From assembly GCA_019745005.1 (NCBI GenBank), contig JAIETO010000018.1:1-46140 (forward strand): a stretch of 46,140 bases of DNA, in the 5' to 3' direction. This DNA is from Burkholderiaceae bacterium (lineage in GTDB: Bacteria; Pseudomonadota; Gammaproteobacteria; Burkholderiales; Burkholderiaceae_D). A model generated the notes under the pieces. That model worked only from the letters and a program-made list of their open reading frames with translations. It did not search any database and was not told the DNA's origin. Shown here piece after piece: positions 26,994 through 38,906 of this stretch (its first letter is position 1; every line of letters starts with the position of its first letter). The translations under genes were made by a program, and so were the position numbers.

Positions 26994-28466
26994 TTAAGAA
27001 GCCAAAGTTTTGACGATTGCGGACGAACAAATCGTCATTAGTAGGCCAGGAAGGATACCGAGAGCGAGTACGGCAGCGCCATTGAGACTCAGTACAACGC
27101 GCATTTCTGTCGTCGACGTGATTGCACTTGTATCAGTTGCTTCATCGAAAAGCATGACTTTGACCACACGCAAGTAATAGAAAGCGCCAATTAAAGAAAA
27201 GAGTACTGCTATGACGGCTAACCATGTTTGTCCAGATGCGACAACCGCATTTAGCACCGAGAACTTGGCGTAAAAACCCATCATTGGCGGTATGCCCGCC
27301 AGAGAGAACATGAATAAAGTCATGACCAATGCAAACCACGGGCTGCGCTTAACCAGTCCTTTTAAATCACTGATTTCTTCTGCCTCAAATCCACTACGCG
27401 AAAGCAACAAGATGATGCCAAATGTACCCAAAGTTGTTAAGACATAGGTGATGCTATAAAACATCGATGCGGAATAAGCGTCAGCAGCTTTACTGATGTC
27501 ACCGTTAGCCACGCCTGATAAGAGTCCAAGCAACATAAATCCCATCTGGGAAATTGTGGAGTAAGCCAACATACGTTTAAGGTTGGTTTGCGCAATCGCC
27601 GTAATGTTTCCTATCGCCATCGACATGACAGCAAGTACCATGAGCATTTGTTGCCAATCAATCGCAAGTGGGAACAAACCTTCAACTAACATACGGAAGC
27701 AGATCGCGAACGCCGCTAGTTTTGGCGCACCGCCTAAAAGTAATGTCACTGCTGTAGGGGCACCTTGGTACACGTCTGGTACCCACATATGGAAGGGCAC
27801 CACGCCCAACTTAAATGCCAAACCCGCGACGAGGAACACGATACCAAAGACCAGAATGGTTTTGTTTGCCGTGGGTGATGCGGCGGCTGTCGCCATTTCA
27901 TTTAAGTTGAGTGTGCCTGTTGCACCGTACAGCATAGAAATTCCGTATAGCAAAAAACCAGAGGCAAGAGCGCCAAGCACAAAATACTTCATCGCAGCCT
28001 CAGTGGAAACCGCATGATCACGACGCAAAGCAACTAGCGCGTAAAGTGCAAGGGATAACAGCTCTAGGCCGAGATATATAATCAGAAAATTATTCCCGGA
28101 AATCATCACCATTTGTCCCAACAGAGCAAACAGCGCAAGCGCATAAAACTCACCGCCTAGTTCGCCATTCGACATGCCACGCGCTGTGACATACTGCTTT
28201 CCGTAAATCAAGGTCATACCGATAGCGAGATAGGTGAACAGCTTTAAGACACTCGACATGGCGTCAGATAAGAACATATTGTTCAGCAAATAAGAACTTG
28301 CACCATTAAAGCTGTTGATAGTTAAACCAGCACACACTACCAATGTAATCAAACTCAAAACATAGGTTACGCCCCGCTTTGAATCAGGCAAATACACGTC
28401 GATTAAGAGAATGGCACATATCGCTATGACCAAAAAGATCTCAGGATAAAGGGGGATTAGATTCAT
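26994..28466 (-). CDS. nuoN: NADH-quinone oxidoreductase subunit N
   Basis: NuoN is one of three antiporter-like proton-pumping subunits of respiratory complex I in the inner membrane. This 490-residue protein has about 14 helices and the Mrp-family core [38 protein letters not shown] and a [16 protein letters not shown] block. The Lys in KLGVVPFH and in the NLKRML block are candidates for proton channel residues. It is the last gene of the 14-gene operon, separated from nuoM by 98 AT-rich bases. No intrinsic terminator with a T-run follows. Confidence 0.96.
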   Translation of the reverse strand: MNLIPLYPEIFLVIAICAILLIDVYLPDSKRGVTYVLSLITLVVCAGLTINSFNGASSYLLNNMFLSDAMSSVLKLFTYLAIGMTLIYGKQYVTARGMSNGELGGEFYALALFALLGQMVMISGNNFLIIYLGLELLSLALYALVALRRDHAVSTEAAMKYFVLGALASGFLLYGISMLYGATGTLNLNEMATAAASPTANKTILVFGIVFLVAGLAFKLGVVPFHMWVPDVYQGAPTAVTLLLGGAPKLAAFAICFRMLVEGLFPLAIDWQQMLMVLAVMSMAIGNITAIAQTNLKRMLAYSTISQMGFMLLGLLSGVANGDISKAADAYSASMFYSITYVLTTLGTFGIILLLSRSGFEAEEISDLKGLVKRSPWFALVMTLFMFSLAGIPPMMGFYAKFSVLNAVVASGQTWLAVIAVLFSLIGAFYYLRVVKVMLFDEATDTSAITSTTEMRVVLSLNGAAVLALGILPGLLMTICSSAIVKTLAS

Positions 28467-28564
28467 TTTATTTTATTAACCGAGCATTTATTTATAGTTG
28501 CGTTCTTACTTTGATCTTGGCCTAATTGATATTGAATGTCGCTATGCACTATTTTTATAATCAA

Positions 28565-30067
28565 TTAAGGAACTATTTTCGAGGTAGCAACGTGACGTAA
28601 AAAATCAGAAACCGTTACTTGCATCGCGTCAGTTATCGGTGCGGGATAAATGCCCATGATCAAAACCGCTGCCGCCAAAATTCCAAGCATCAAAAATTCC
28701 CGCGCGTTGAGGTCAGTCAATTCATGCACATGTTTATTGGTGATAGCACCAAACATCACACGTTTCACCATCCAGAGTGAATATGCTGCCCCCCAAATGA
28801 GTGCGCTCGCAGCAAGCAAACCGATCCAAAAATTAAACTTAACGGCTCCAAGAATCACCATGAATTCGCCAACGAACCCAGACGTCGCGGGTAAGCCGCA
28901 ATTTGCCATCGAAAATAAAACAAACAATGCAGCAAACTTCGGCATTTTTCCTACCACACCACCATAATCGGCTATTTGGCGTGAATGCATACGATCATAG
29001 AGAACGCCAATACACAAGAACATCGCACCAGAAATAAATCCGTGTGAAATCATTTGCACAATCGCACCTTGGGTGCCAAGTTCATTGAACATAAAGAACC
29101 CTAGTGTGACAAATCCCATATGAGCAATCGACGAATAGGCAACCAGCTTTTTCATGTCCGTCTGCACCAGCGCAACAAGGCCGATGTAGATCACTGCAAT
29201 GAGAGAAAGTGTAATGACTGCGGGCGCGAAGAAATGACTTGCATCTGGGGCAATAGGTAAGGAAAACCGCAGAAAGCCATATGCACCAAGTTTTAACATG
29301 ATCGCTGCCAACACGACTGATCCACCAGTAGGTGCTTCAACGTGAGCATCAGGGAGCCACGTGTGCACCGGCCACATCGGAACCTTGACAGCAAATGCCA
29401 TGAAAAAAGCAACAAACAATAGGACTTGCGCATGCATAGGAATCGCAAGTCTCTGCCACGTAGCTATGTCAAACGATTTTCCTGAGGCAAGATAGAGATA
29501 AATAACCGCAATCAGCATTAATAGCGAACCCATCAATGTGTAGAGGAAGAATTTAAACGCCGCATAAACTCTATTCGGACCGCCCCATACACCAACGATG
29601 ATGTACATTGGTATCAGAGTCGCTTCGAAGAACACATAAAAAAGTAATCCATCTGCAGCACAAAAAACGCCGATCATGAGGCCAGATAAAATTAAGAAAG
29701 CACCGAAATACTGCGCGACTTGTTTTTCAATTACCTCCCACGCAGAGATAACAACAATCACTGTGATGAATGCTGTAAGCGGTACTAGCCACAACGATAT
29801 GCCATCAATTCCTAAAGAATAAAAAACATTAAATGCTTCAATCCAAAGACGCTTTTCTACAAACTGCAAACCATGCCCAAGATTATCAAATCGTGAAATC
29901 AGAGGAATTGTCACTAAAAAACTTGCCACTGCTCCAATTAGGGAGACCGTACGAACCTGATTTGCTCGGGCATCAGAACCGAAAAAAAGTACGAGCGCAC
30001 CGAAAAAAATTGGGCACCAAATAGCGAGGCTAAGCAAAGGGGAGCTTGAAATAAGTGACTGCATCAT
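28565..30067 (-). CDS. nuoM: NADH-quinone oxidoreductase subunit M
   Basis: NuoM is the middle antiporter-like membrane subunit of complex I. The 500-residue product shows the family blocks FFEATLIPMYIIVGVWGG (with the conserved membrane Glu), VKVPMWPVHTWLPDAHVEAP, and DMKKLVAYSSIAHMGFV. About 14 transmembrane helices are visible. The length is typical (E. coli 509). It begins 20 bases after the nuoL stop, so the two are cotranscribed. Confidence 0.97.
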   Translation of the reverse strand: MMQSLISSSPLLSLAIWCPIFFGALVLFFGSDARANQVRTVSLIGAVASFLVTIPLISRFDNLGHGLQFVEKRLWIEAFNVFYSLGIDGISLWLVPLTAFITVIVVISAWEVIEKQVAQYFGAFLILSGLMIGVFCAADGLLFYVFFEATLIPMYIIVGVWGGPNRVYAAFKFFLYTLMGSLLMLIAVIYLYLASGKSFDIATWQRLAIPMHAQVLLFVAFFMAFAVKVPMWPVHTWLPDAHVEAPTGGSVVLAAIMLKLGAYGFLRFSLPIAPDASHFFAPAVITLSLIAVIYIGLVALVQTDMKKLVAYSSIAHMGFVTLGFFMFNELGTQGAIVQMISHGFISGAMFLCIGVLYDRMHSRQIADYGGVVGKMPKFAALFVLFSMANCGLPATSGFVGEFMVILGAVKFNFWIGLLAASALIWGAAYSLWMVKRVMFGAITNKHVHELTDLNAREFLMLGILAAAVLIMGIYPAPITDAMQVTVSDFLRHVATSKIVP

Positions 30068-30087
30068 GGATATTTTTTATTAGGTGC

Positions 30088-32124
30088 TTACTTCGCAAGG
30101 GGAAACATAAAGTATGACAAAAAGCCGAGAACACCAAGAATCATTACAAAAGCGTAGTGGTACATATACCCAGTCTGGAAAAGGCGAATTCCACGAGAAA
30201 ACCAACCAACTAGTTTTGCACTGCCATTAACAACCAAACCATCGATTAATCCACGATCACCAATCTTCCATAGTCCGTTGCCGAGAACACGAGCACCAGA
30301 TGCGAAAACGATTTCGTTCAAACGATCCAAATAATATTTATTGTCCAACAACGCATAAACGGAGTGCGCGTGCTTTTTGATGGCAGTCGGAAGCGAGGGT
30401 TTTACCATATAGAAGAAATAGGCGACGGCAACTCCCAAGACCGCCAGAATGAATGGTAAGGAAGTCAATGAATGGATTCCCATCGCTGCCGCACCATGAA
30501 ACTCATGTTCGAGTTCAGCCATTGCATGGTGAGCATGGTTCACAAAAATTACATTATTGAAAAATTCACCAAACAGGAAAGGCTTCACTGTAAAAAATCC
30601 AATGACAACAGAAGGTATTGCGAGCAATACGAGCGGCAACCAGATCACTAAAGGCGATTCATGCGGCTTTTGCCCCGGTGCCAATCCATGATGATGATCA
30701 TCGTGTTTGTGATCATCTGCGGCGTGACCGTGGCCTGCGTGGTGTCCGAAGTTTTCCTTGCCATGAAAGACTAAGAAATACATACGGAAAGAATAAAACG
30801 CAGTGACAAATACACCTGCCACAACCGCAAAATAGGCGAAGCTTGAGCCCGGAAGTTGACTAGCCTTCACCGCTTCAATAATGCTGTCTTTTGAATAGAA
30901 ACCTGAAAAAAATGGTGTGCCTATCAGTGCCAAAGAGCCAAGTAAGGATGTGATCCAAGTAATAGGCATGTACTTCCGTAGTCCACCCATGTTTCGAATA
31001 TCTTGATCATGATGCATTCCAACTATGACCGAACCAGCAGCTAAGAATAATAATGCTTTAAAGAAGGCATGAGTCATTAAGTGAAACACCGCAACCGAGT
31101 AAGCTGATGCGCCAAGCGCAACGGTCATATAACCAAGTTGGGATAAGGTCGAATAAGCAACAACACGTTTAATGTCGTTCTGAATGATGCCTAAGAAGCC
31201 CATAAATAGCGCGGTAATACCACCAATAACCATAATAAAGGACAACGCCACATCGGACATCTCAAACAATGGTGACATTCTAGAGACCATGAAGATCCCA
31301 GCAGTTACCATCGTTGCGGCATGTATCAAGGCAGAAATTGGCGTCGGGCCTTCCATTGAGTCTGGCAACCAGACGTGCAAAGGAAACTGTGCCGATTTGC
31401 CCATCGCGCCAATGAACAAACAAATACAAGTAACTGTAATGAGCATCCAACCGGAACCGGGTAACAATACATTTGCGAGAACGTCTTTTTTCGCAAAGAC
31501 TTCCGTGTAATTCATTGAACCCGTATAGGCGGCGATTAGGCCAATGCCGAGAATAAATCCAAAATCACCAACTCGGTTCACCAAGAAGGCTTTCATGTTG
31601 GCGTAAATCGCCGTTGGTTTGGTATGCCAAAATCCAATCAAAAGGTAAGACACAAGTCCAACCGCTTCCCAGCCAAAGAAAAGCTGCAAAAAGTTGTTAC
31701 TCATGACGAGCATAAGCATAGAAAAAGTGAACAACGAAATATAAGAAAAGAAGCGGTTATACCCTTCGTCTTCGCTCATATATCCGATCGTGTAAATATG
31801 AACCATCAGCGAAACGAAAGTAACAACGCACATCATCGTCGCAGTTAAGCTATCGATTAAGAAGCCAATTTCCAACTTAAAGCCACCTACATTCATCCAG
31901 TTGTATAAAGTGGCATTAAACGTAGCACCATCGATAACCAGCGACAAGGTTTGGCACGAAACGATAAACGCAATCAGAACGCCAATTATGGCAGCGGTGT
32001 GCGAGACTTTTCTACCGACCAAATTACCAAAAAACTTTGTTCCTAACAGTCCAGCAACAATCGCACCAATCAAGGGCGCCAAAGGAACAACGAGCAGTAA
32101 ATTTGGATTTAGTTGTACAGCCAT
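30088..32124 (-). CDS. nuoL: NADH-quinone oxidoreductase subunit L, with His-rich loop
   Basis: NuoL is the distal proton-pumping subunit, whose C-terminal lateral helix runs along the membrane arm of complex I. The 678-residue protein has the core blocks FFGWEAVGLVSYLLIGFW, SAQFPLHVWLPDSMEGPTPISALIHAATMV and DIKRVVAYSTLSQLGYM. An extra hydrophilic loop at about residues 458-488 is dense in His and Asp (HHAGHGHAADDHKHDDHHHG). It lies between C-terminal helices and is not part of the pumping core. E. coli NuoL has 613 residues, so part of the extra length is this loop. Confidence 0.97.
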   Translation of the reverse strand: MAVQLNPNLLLVVPLAPLIGAIVAGLLGTKFFGNLVGRKVSHTAAIIGVLIAFIVSCQTLSLVIDGATFNATLYNWMNVGGFKLEIGFLIDSLTATMMCVVTFVSLMVHIYTIGYMSEDEGYNRFFSYISLFTFSMLMLVMSNNFLQLFFGWEAVGLVSYLLIGFWHTKPTAIYANMKAFLVNRVGDFGFILGIGLIAAYTGSMNYTEVFAKKDVLANVLLPGSGWMLITVTCICLFIGAMGKSAQFPLHVWLPDSMEGPTPISALIHAATMVTAGIFMVSRMSPLFEMSDVALSFIMVIGGITALFMGFLGIIQNDIKRVVAYSTLSQLGYMTVALGASAYSVAVFHLMTHAFFKALLFLAAGSVIVGMHHDQDIRNMGGLRKYMPITWITSLLGSLALIGTPFFSGFYSKDSIIEAVKASQLPGSSFAYFAVVAGVFVTAFYSFRMYFLVFHGKENFGHHAGHGHAADDHKHDDHHHGLAPGQKPHESPLVIWLPLVLLAIPSVVIGFFTVKPFLFGEFFNNVIFVNHAHHAMAELEHEFHGAAAMGIHSLTSLPFILAVLGVAVAYFFYMVKPSLPTAIKKHAHSVYALLDNKYYLDRLNEIVFASGARVLGNGLWKIGDRGLIDGLVVNGSAKLVGWFSRGIRLFQTGYMYHYAFVMILGVLGFLSYFMFPLAK

Positions 32125-32208
32125 TTTGATCCTTTATCTTTGCTACTTACAGTAATTTTGATTACTTCTTTTACGCTGTGCCCTGAGGAAATTCGCAACA
32201 TCAATTCA

Positions 32209-32517
32209 TTAGCCTTTGAGCGCGCCCAAGTCTTCAACATTTATTGTGTCAAGATTTCTAAACATCACAACTAAAATAGCCAAGCCTATCGCAGACTCTG
32301 CCGCTGCAACTGTTAAGATAAAAAACACGAAAATCTGGCCTGCGATATCTCCACGGTAATGAGAGAACGCAATAAAGTTCATGTTAACTGCCAAAAGCAT
32401 CAATTCGATTGCCATTAACAGAACAATGATGTTCCTTCGATTCATAAAAATACCAACAATCGAAATCGCAAAAAGTATTGCGCCCAGAATCAAAAAATGT
32501 ACAAGTGTTAGTGTCAT
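32209..32517 (-). CDS. nuoK: NADH-quinone oxidoreductase subunit K
   Basis: NuoK is a three-helix membrane subunit of complex I (102 residues, near the E. coli length of 100). The helix 2 block [20 protein letters not shown] holds the conserved membrane Glu important for proton transfer, and a second Glu lies in helix 3 ([15 protein letters not shown]). It begins two bases after the nuoJ stop. A gap of 84 bases separates it from nuoL. Confidence 0.97.
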   Translation of the reverse strand: MTLTLVHFLILGAILFAISIVGIFMNRRNIIVLLMAIELMLLAVNMNFIAFSHYRGDIAGQIFVFFILTVAAAESAIGLAILVVMFRNLDTINVEDLGALKG

Positions 32518-32519
32518 TT

Positions 32520-33149
32520 TTATTCCGCCTTTACGTCGTTTTGCGAAGCATTGCGGGACGATTCTGACTTCATATTAACGATACGAACACGATCAGACCG
32601 CTTCACTTTTACCGCCATTGCTGGGTCAAAATACTTGGTGTCCTTCCGCTTGCGCAGCGTTAAGGCGACGGCGGCAACAATCGCGAGCAACAAAATAACA
32701 GCAGCAATTTCAAACGCATACTGGTATTGCGTAAAGATCGTTACCCCAAGTGCTTTGGTCAAACCAATACTCTCTGCTGCCTCAGGCACCCGATTGTCTG
32801 GTCGTAAGAAGCCGCGAATCAAAATCGCCGATATCTCTAACACAATGATGACGCCAATTATTGCTGCTAAGGGAAAATGTGCCCAAAATCCTTGGCGCAG
32901 TTTGTCCATATTGATATCCAACATCATCACAACAAATAAAAATAAAACCATCACGGCGCCGACATATACCAGCACAAGCACAATCGCCAAGAACTCCGCT
33001 TTTAAAAGCAACCAAATTCCCGCCGCAGTAAAAAACGCTAAGACAAGAAAAAGCGCGGCTTGAACGGGGCTGCGTGCAGTAATCACTTGAACAGCAGCGA
33101 GGATCAAGATCGAAGAAAATACATAGAAAAGGACAGTCGCAAATTCCAT
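32520..33149 (-). CDS. nuoJ: NADH-quinone oxidoreductase subunit J
   Basis: NuoJ is a five-helix membrane subunit of complex I whose third helix undergoes the pi-bulge transition. The 209-residue product includes [20 protein letters not shown], the block [20 protein letters not shown] with the conserved Tyr, and a later helix [19 protein letters not shown] 30-residue polar tail (KRSDRVRIV onwards) follows the last helix, as in other betaproteobacterial NuoJ. It lies tightly between nuoI (19 bases) and nuoK (2 bases). Confidence 0.96.
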   Translation of the reverse strand: MEFATVLFYVFSSILILAAVQVITARSPVQAALFLVLAFFTAAGIWLLLKAEFLAIVLVLVYVGAVMVLFLFVVMMLDINMDKLRQGFWAHFPLAAIIGVIIVLEISAILIRGFLRPDNRVPEAAESIGLTKALGVTIFTQYQYAFEIAAVILLLAIVAAVALTLRKRKDTKYFDPAMAVKVKRSDRVRIVNMKSESSRNASQNDVKAE

Positions 33150-33168
33150 ATTCAGTTAATCCTGTTTT

Positions 33169-33657
33169 TTAGCGATAAGCTGCGTCTACTGCCCGCGCAG
33201 CGGCAATTTCGGGTTCGTAACGATCGCCGACCGCTAATAACATTTCTTTAGTAAAGTACAAGTCACCCCGTTTTTCTCCATGGTACTCGAGCACATGCGT
33301 CTCAACGATCGAATCGACTGGGCAAGATTCTTCACAAAAACCGCAAAAAATGCATTTTGTGAGGTCTATATCGTAGCGCGTTGTCCGACGACTGCCGTCA
33401 TCACGTTGTTCCGATTCAATCGTAATTGCCATTGCAGGACAAACTGCCTCACATAGTTTGCATGCAATGCAACGCTCCTCGCCATTCGGATAACGCCTTA
33501 ATGCATGCAAACCTCTAAATCTAGGTGATTGTGGTGTTTTCTCTTCGGGAAATTGCACAGTTATTTTGCGCGCAAACATATAGCGTCCCGTTAAAGCCAA
33601 TCCTTTGATCAGCTCCATCAACATCAAACTCGCAAAAAAATCTTTTATCGCTACCAT
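33169..33657 (-). CDS. nuoI: NADH-quinone oxidoreductase subunit I (2 x [4Fe-4S])
   Basis: NuoI carries clusters N6a and N6b in the peripheral arm, passing electrons toward NuoB. The 162-residue protein has two ferredoxin motifs, [13 protein letters not shown] (about residues 63-75) and [14 protein letters not shown] (about residues 102-115), each CxxCxxCxxxCP. An N-terminal amphipathic segment ([19 protein letters not shown]) anchors it to the membrane domain. The length is normal. It begins 12 bases after the nuoH stop. Confidence 0.97.
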   Translation of the reverse strand: MVAIKDFFASLMLMELIKGLALTGRYMFARKITVQFPEEKTPQSPRFRGLHALRRYPNGEERCIACKLCEAVCPAMAITIESEQRDDGSRRTTRYDIDLTKCIFCGFCEESCPVDSIVETHVLEYHGEKRGDLYFTKEMLLAVGDRYEPEIAAARAVDAAYR

Positions 33658-33669
33658 TGGCTGTGCCTC

Positions 33670-34734
33670 TTACTTCCAAATATTTAACGACGTTTGCATC
33701 CATCCAGCCACAAATACCAAATACACCAAGGTAAGTGGAATAAACACCTTCCATCCAAGGCGCATAATTTGGTCATAGCGGTAGCGCGGGAATGACGCGC
33801 GCGCCCAAATGAACATGGAAACAACAAAAAATGTTTTTACACCTAACCAAATCCAACCAGGCACCCAAGTAAAAGGAGCAAATCCAAGTGGCGAAGCCCA
33901 ACCGCCTAAAAACATCAACGATGCCATCGCAGAGATTAGGATCATGTTTGCATATTCTGCCAAAAAGAACATGGCAAAAGACATACCGGAATATTCGACC
34001 ATATGGCCTGCTACGATCTCTGATTCACCCTCAACGACATCAAAAGGATGACGATTGGTTTCAGCGATACCCGAAATAATGTAGACAACAAACATTGGCA
34101 AAAGTGGAAGCCAATTCCAAGAGAGAAAATTGAATCGATGATCAACACCAAATCCATAGGACTGTGCATTAACGATATCGGTTAAATTCAAACTTCCTGA
34201 CACCATCAAAACAATCACCAGCACAAACCCCATCGCGATTTCATACGAAATCATTTGCGCCGACGCTCGCATAGCACCTAAAAACGCGTACTTAGAATTC
34301 GATGCCCATCCAGCAATGATAATTCCGTACACTTCCATTGACGTAATGGCCATGATAAGAAGTAAGCCAGCATTGACATTTGCAAGTACTGTTTCCGGAC
34401 CAAATGGAATCACTGCCCAAGCCGCTAACACCGGCATAATCGTCATAATCGGTGCAAGAACGAACAAAATTTTATTCGCCTTAGCAGGAATAATAATTTC
34501 TTTTAGCAGTAGCTTTAATGCATCTGCGATTGGTTGAAATAAGCCAGCAGGTCCAACCCGATTCGGCCCTAAACGAATATGCATCCAGCCAATCATCTTA
34601 CGTTCCCACAACGTCAAATACGCGACGCATCCCATAACGGGGGCGATAATACAAACGATCTTCAACAAATTCCAAACCAAGGGCCACCAGAACTGTGCTT
34701 GCGCTAATTCCCACATGGATATAAGCCAATTCAT
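33670..34734 (-). CDS. nuoH: NADH-quinone oxidoreductase subunit H
   Basis: NuoH forms the quinone-binding chamber at the junction of the two arms of complex I. The 354-residue protein has eight membrane helices and the conserved blocks [32 protein letters not shown] (charged loop over the quinone cavity) and [20 protein letters not shown]. The start ATG shares one base with the nuoG stop (TAATG), so translation is coupled. The length is typical. Confidence 0.97.
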   Translation of the reverse strand: MNWLISMWELAQAQFWWPLVWNLLKIVCIIAPVMGCVAYLTLWERKMIGWMHIRLGPNRVGPAGLFQPIADALKLLLKEIIIPAKANKILFVLAPIMTIMPVLAAWAVIPFGPETVLANVNAGLLLIMAITSMEVYGIIIAGWASNSKYAFLGAMRASAQMISYEIAMGFVLVIVLMVSGSLNLTDIVNAQSYGFGVDHRFNFLSWNWLPLLPMFVVYIISGIAETNRHPFDVVEGESEIVAGHMVEYSGMSFAMFFLAEYANMILISAMASLMFLGGWASPLGFAPFTWVPGWIWLGVKTFFVVSMFIWARASFPRYRYDQIMRLGWKVFIPLTLVYLVFVAGWMQTSLNIWK

Positions 34735-37055
34735 TAGGCACGCTCCACTTGAATTGTTCCAAACATAGAACCGAGGGTCGTTGTATTTTTATGCCCTACG
34801 GGAATACGGGCAACGTTATCTGGGATACTTTGATCGATTTTCGCTGGTAGAAGAACACTTGTCGCACCTTGAGTTACTCGAACCATATCGCCTTTCATGA
34901 GTCCCAACGCCGAAAATTTCGACGTGCTTAGGGAAATCTCAGGGGTTCTCGCATCAGTTGTTCTTTGCAGAGAAATCGCTCTCCTAACTACGGCATCAGT
35001 GGCGTAAATCGACACATCGGAAATGCGTTCTAACTGATTATCGAAAGCTTGATTCAGAGCAACAGGCATTAACTCGCAGAAGTTATTCAAACGTGAACGC
35101 ATGGTCGGCAGATCAGTACCAAGGGCTGAGTCACGAACTTCTTCTGATGTTTCAAATTCAAATTTCTCGAGCCCGAGTAAATTACCCAATACACGCAGCA
35201 CCTTCCAAGCAGGTCGAGTCTCGCCCAGGGGTTTTACGACACCAGAAAAACTTTGTGCGCGGCCTTCACAGTTAACAAAAGTGCCTGAAGTTTCAGAGAA
35301 TGGGGCGATTGGCAACATGACGTCAGCATAATCGAAGCCATGCTTAAACGGCGACATGACAACAACCATCTCAGCTTCACTCAGCGCATTAACAGCCTCG
35401 TTGGGATTAAAGCTATCGAACTCAGGCTCAGCATGCAAAACAATGTAGGCTTTTCGCTTCTCCAAAAATTGATTCTTTTGAAGCGACGGGTGCGGAATTG
35501 CTCCCGCCAAATACCCCCCTACATGATTTGCCGTCTCAGTCAAATAGCCGAATTGTGAATCAGTGTTTTGTGCAATCCATTGCGCAATTACATGAATTGT
35601 CGATGCTTGAGGATGTTGGCTTGCAGTGGAACCCAAAAAAATACCAGCCTTGCCCGACAAAAGTGACTTGGCAATCGAAACAGCATCAGCGCTCGATTGA
35701 ATCGATTCTAGGCCATTTAGCTTCGGAATACCTTTTTCGTTTGCAATCGCAACCGCCACCTCCGAAAGAAAGTTAACCCACGCAGACGGGGCTCGGACTG
35801 CTTTTGCGGCAACAGACATGAGCAAGTCGTCATCGGTTGCATTAAGAATGGATAATCGAGCACCATGCTTTACCGATTGGCGAAGTCTTGCAGCGAGAAC
35901 GGGGTGGTCTTTTCGCAAAAATGAACCGATCAAAAAAACATTCTTTAATTGCCCAAATTCTTCAATGGACACACCCAACCAAGGGACAATTTTTCCATCC
36001 AAAGAAAAATCAGATTGACGCAATCTAAAATCAACGTTTTCAGACCCCATTCCACGAACTAAGCGGGACAATAATGCAAGTTCCTCTAATGTCGACGTAC
36101 CTGAGCCAACACCGGCAATCGTCGAAGCACCGTGCTCGTGTTTAATTGTCTTTAAACCGTGTGCGACATACTCAAGTGCTGTTTGCCAATCAGTTTCCTT
36201 CCATTCACCGCCTTGCTTAAGCATCGGTTTTTGCAGACGCTCTTCACTATTTAAGCCCTCATAAGAAAAGCGATCTTTGTCAGATATCCAACACTCATTA
36301 ATGGCTTCATTCTCAAAAGGCACAACGCGCATTACTTTGTTATTTTTTACTTGCACCGTGAGGTTAGAACCCAAACTGTCATGTGGACTAATAGATTTAC
36401 GTCGAGAAAGCTCCCACGTCCTCGCTGAATATCTAAATGGCTTTGAGGTTAACGCACCGACCGGGCAAAGGTCAATCATATTGCCTGACAACTCGGAGTC
36501 GACTGTTTTTCCAACAAATGCGGTAATTTCAGCATGCTCACCTCTACCCAACATGCCTAACTCCATTACGCCTGCAACTTCTTGCCCGAACCTCACACAA
36601 CGAGTGCAATGAATACAGCGACTCATCTCTTGCATGGAAATCAGTGGCCCGACATTTTTATGAAAAACGACGCGCTTTTCTTCTTCGTAACGTGAACTGG
36701 TCGAGCCGTATCCAACGGCAAGGTCTTGTAATTGGCACTCGCCACCTTGGTCACATATCGGGCAATCAAGTGGATGATTAATCAGCAAAAATTCCATCAC
36801 GCCTTTTTGCGCTTTCACAGCTTTTTCGCTGTTAGACCGAACAATCATTCCTTGAGTTACCGGGGTAGCACAAGCAGGTAAGGGCTTCGGCGCCTTTTCA
36901 ACCTCAACCAAGCACATACGGCAATTCGCCGCGATTGATAATTTCTTGTGATAACAAAAATGTGGAATATAAGTCCCGAGCTTATTGGCAGCATCCATCA
37001 CCATGCTACCTTCAAGCACTTCAACTTTTTTTCCGTCGATTTCGATTTCAACCAT
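34734..37055 (-). CDS. nuoG: NADH-quinone oxidoreductase subunit G
   Basis: NuoG is the largest peripheral-arm subunit and holds several iron-sulfur clusters between NuoF and NuoI. In this 773-residue protein Cys34, Cys45, Cys48 and Cys62 match the [2Fe-2S] ligands ([20 protein letters not shown]). They are followed by [32 protein letters not shown], and a [13 protein letters not shown] block. The remaining part resembles molybdopterin oxidoreductases without a bound cofactor. The length is shorter than E. coli NuoG (908) but normal for betaproteobacteria. It lies 30 bases after nuoF and ends at the nuoH start. Confidence 0.97.
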   Translation of the reverse strand: MVEIEIDGKKVEVLEGSMVMDAANKLGTYIPHFCYHKKLSIAANCRMCLVEVEKAPKPLPACATPVTQGMIVRSNSEKAVKAQKGVMEFLLINHPLDCPICDQGGECQLQDLAVGYGSTSSRYEEEKRVVFHKNVGPLISMQEMSRCIHCTRCVRFGQEVAGVMELGMLGRGEHAEITAFVGKTVDSELSGNMIDLCPVGALTSKPFRYSARTWELSRRKSISPHDSLGSNLTVQVKNNKVMRVVPFENEAINECWISDKDRFSYEGLNSEERLQKPMLKQGGEWKETDWQTALEYVAHGLKTIKHEHGASTIAGVGSGTSTLEELALLSRLVRGMGSENVDFRLRQSDFSLDGKIVPWLGVSIEEFGQLKNVFLIGSFLRKDHPVLAARLRQSVKHGARLSILNATDDDLLMSVAAKAVRAPSAWVNFLSEVAVAIANEKGIPKLNGLESIQSSADAVSIAKSLLSGKAGIFLGSTASQHPQASTIHVIAQWIAQNTDSQFGYLTETANHVGGYLAGAIPHPSLQKNQFLEKRKAYIVLHAEPEFDSFNPNEAVNALSEAEMVVVMSPFKHGFDYADVMLPIAPFSETSGTFVNCEGRAQSFSGVVKPLGETRPAWKVLRVLGNLLGLEKFEFETSEEVRDSALGTDLPTMRSRLNNFCELMPVALNQAFDNQLERISDVSIYATDAVVRRAISLQRTTDARTPEISLSTSKFSALGLMKGDMVRVTQGATSVLLPAKIDQSIPDNVARIPVGHKNTTTLGSMFGTIQVERA

Positions 37056-37085
37056 AATTTACTCTAAGCCATTACCGAAATAAAA

Positions 37086-38381
37086 TTACATGTAGGTCGG
37101 AACCAAGCAGTGTTTATGCTCGATATGGTATTCGAATTCCGCGCGAAAATTCTTGATGAACGCCCTCACAGGCATTGCGGCAGCATCCCCAAGTGCGCAA
37201 ATTGTGCGACCTTGAATATTGTCTGCAATTGAATTGAGCATTTCTAAGTCGTCGGCTCGTCCAAGCCCATGTTCAATTCGATGAACCATCCTGTATAGCC
37301 ATCCAGTGCCTTCACGGCATGGGGTACATTGACCACAAGACTCTTCAAAATAAAAATAAGAAAGGCGCAATAAGGACTTCACCATACAACGAGTTTCATC
37401 CATCACAATAACGGCACCGGAACCTAACATTGAGCCGGCTTTAGCGATGGAATCGTAATCCATATCGGTTGCCATCATCACCTCACCTGTAAGCACAGGC
37501 ATTGAAGAACCGCCAGGGATCACAGCCTTGATTTTCTTACCATCACGCATGCCACCAGCTAACTCAAGCAATGTCGAAAATGGTGTTCCTAAAGGAACTT
37601 CATAATTTCCGGGCTTTGCAACATCGCCCGACATCGAAAAGATCTTTGTCCCGCCGTTATTTGGCTTGCCCAAAGAAGCATACTTTTCTCCACCCAGAGC
37701 AAAAACAAAAGGAACCGCAGCGAAAGTTTCGGTGTTATTGATTGTGGTTGGCTTTCCGTACAAGCCAAAACTCGCGGGAAATGGTGGCTTAAATCTTGGC
37801 TGCCCTTTCTTCCCTTCCAACGACTCCAAAAGAGCGGTTTCTTCACCGCAGATATACGCGCCGTAACCGTGAAACGCATGCAATTGGAAAGAAAAATCTG
37901 TCCCAGCGATGTTGTTGCCCAGCATGCCGTTTGCTCTTGCTTGTTCCAAGGCCTCTTCAAATCGATCGTAATCAGCGAAAATCTCACCATGGATATAGTT
38001 GTAACCAACAGTAATGCCCATCGCGTAAGCACCAATGGCCATTCCCTCAATGAGCGCATGTGGATTGTAACGAATAATATCTCGGTCTTTAAACGTACCA
38101 GGCTCGCCCTCATCAGTATTGCAAACCAAATATTTCTGGCCAGGAAATTGGCGAGGCATAAAACTCCACTTCAAGCCCGTCGGAAACCCTGCACCACCGC
38201 GCCCCCGCAACGAAGACGATTTAAGTTCAGCAATAACCTGTTCAGGAGAAATCTTTTCCCTCAATATCCGCAATAAAGAAGCATATCCACCACGCTTTAC
38301 GTAATCATCATAATGCCAATTATTACCATTCAAGCCAGCAAGAATCAACGGATTGATATGTCTATCATGAAGGCTGGTCAT
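37086..38381 (-). CDS. nuoF: NADH-quinone oxidoreductase subunit F (NADH/FMN)
   Basis: NuoF oxidises NADH, passes electrons to FMN and holds cluster N3. The 431-residue product has the NADH/FMN glycine-rich block [15 protein letters not shown] (about residues 58-72), the flavin block [16 protein letters not shown], an [16 protein letters not shown] block, and the [4Fe-4S] ligands [12 protein letters not shown] with a further Cys in TICALGDA. Its ATG overlaps the nuoE stop by four bases (ATGA), so NuoE and NuoF, which form one module, are translated together. Confidence 0.97.
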   Translation of the reverse strand: MTSLHDRHINPLILAGLNGNNWHYDDYVKRGGYASLLRILREKISPEQVIAELKSSSLRGRGGAGFPTGLKWSFMPRQFPGQKYLVCNTDEGEPGTFKDRDIIRYNPHALIEGMAIGAYAMGITVGYNYIHGEIFADYDRFEEALEQARANGMLGNNIAGTDFSFQLHAFHGYGAYICGEETALLESLEGKKGQPRFKPPFPASFGLYGKPTTINNTETFAAVPFVFALGGEKYASLGKPNNGGTKIFSMSGDVAKPGNYEVPLGTPFSTLLELAGGMRDGKKIKAVIPGGSSMPVLTGEVMMATDMDYDSIAKAGSMLGSGAVIVMDETRCMVKSLLRLSYFYFEESCGQCTPCREGTGWLYRMVHRIEHGLGRADDLEMLNSIADNIQGRTICALGDAAAMPVRAFIKNFRAEFEYHIEHKHCLVPTYM

Positions 38382-38869
38382 TTCTTCTCCGCTTCACGAA
38401 GCTCAGTAATTAGAGCATCTATTTTCGAGTCACTCATAAAGCTACACATACGCTTATTGTTTACCAACATCACTGGGGCATCGCCACAAGCGCCCATGCA
38501 TTCCCCCTCGACCAAGGTGAATAGGTCGTCATTGCTTGTTTCTTTAAAGGAAATTCCCAGCTTTTTTTTCAAAAAGTGTGCGGCACGCTCACCACCAGAT
38601 AATGCGCAAGGCAAATTAGTGCATACTGAAATTTTGTATTTACCAGTTGGCGCCGTGTTATACATATTGTAAAAAGTCGCCACCTCTTGCACAGCTACCG
38701 GCGGCATCCCTATATACGCAGCAACTTCTTGCATTACTTCTGGGGATAACCATGAGGTTTCATCTTGCGCAATTGCAAGCGCCGCCATTACAGCAGATTG
38801 CCTTTGATCTGCTGGAAATTTCGCCAACTCGCGATCAATTTTTTTCAATGCTAAATCGGATAAACCCAT
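38378..38869 (-). CDS. nuoE: NADH-quinone oxidoreductase subunit E ([2Fe-2S])
   Basis: NuoE binds cluster N1a beside NuoF. The 163-residue protein has an N-terminal helical region and a thioredoxin-like domain with ligands Cys83, Cys88 (CTNLPC), Cys124 and Cys128 (CMGAC). The [20 protein letters not shown] block is characteristic. The length matches the family. It starts 37 bases after the nuoD stop and overlaps nuoF. Confidence 0.96.
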   Translation of the reverse strand: MGLSDLALKKIDRELAKFPADQRQSAVMAALAIAQDETSWLSPEVMQEVAAYIGMPPVAVQEVATFYNMYNTAPTGKYKISVCTNLPCALSGGERAAHFLKKKLGISFKETSNDDLFTLVEGECMGACGDAPVMLVNNKRMCSFMSDSKIDALITELREAEKK

Positions 38870-38906
38870 CGTTTCGCCTCAACTATCGACACACTTTCGT
38901 GGCATA

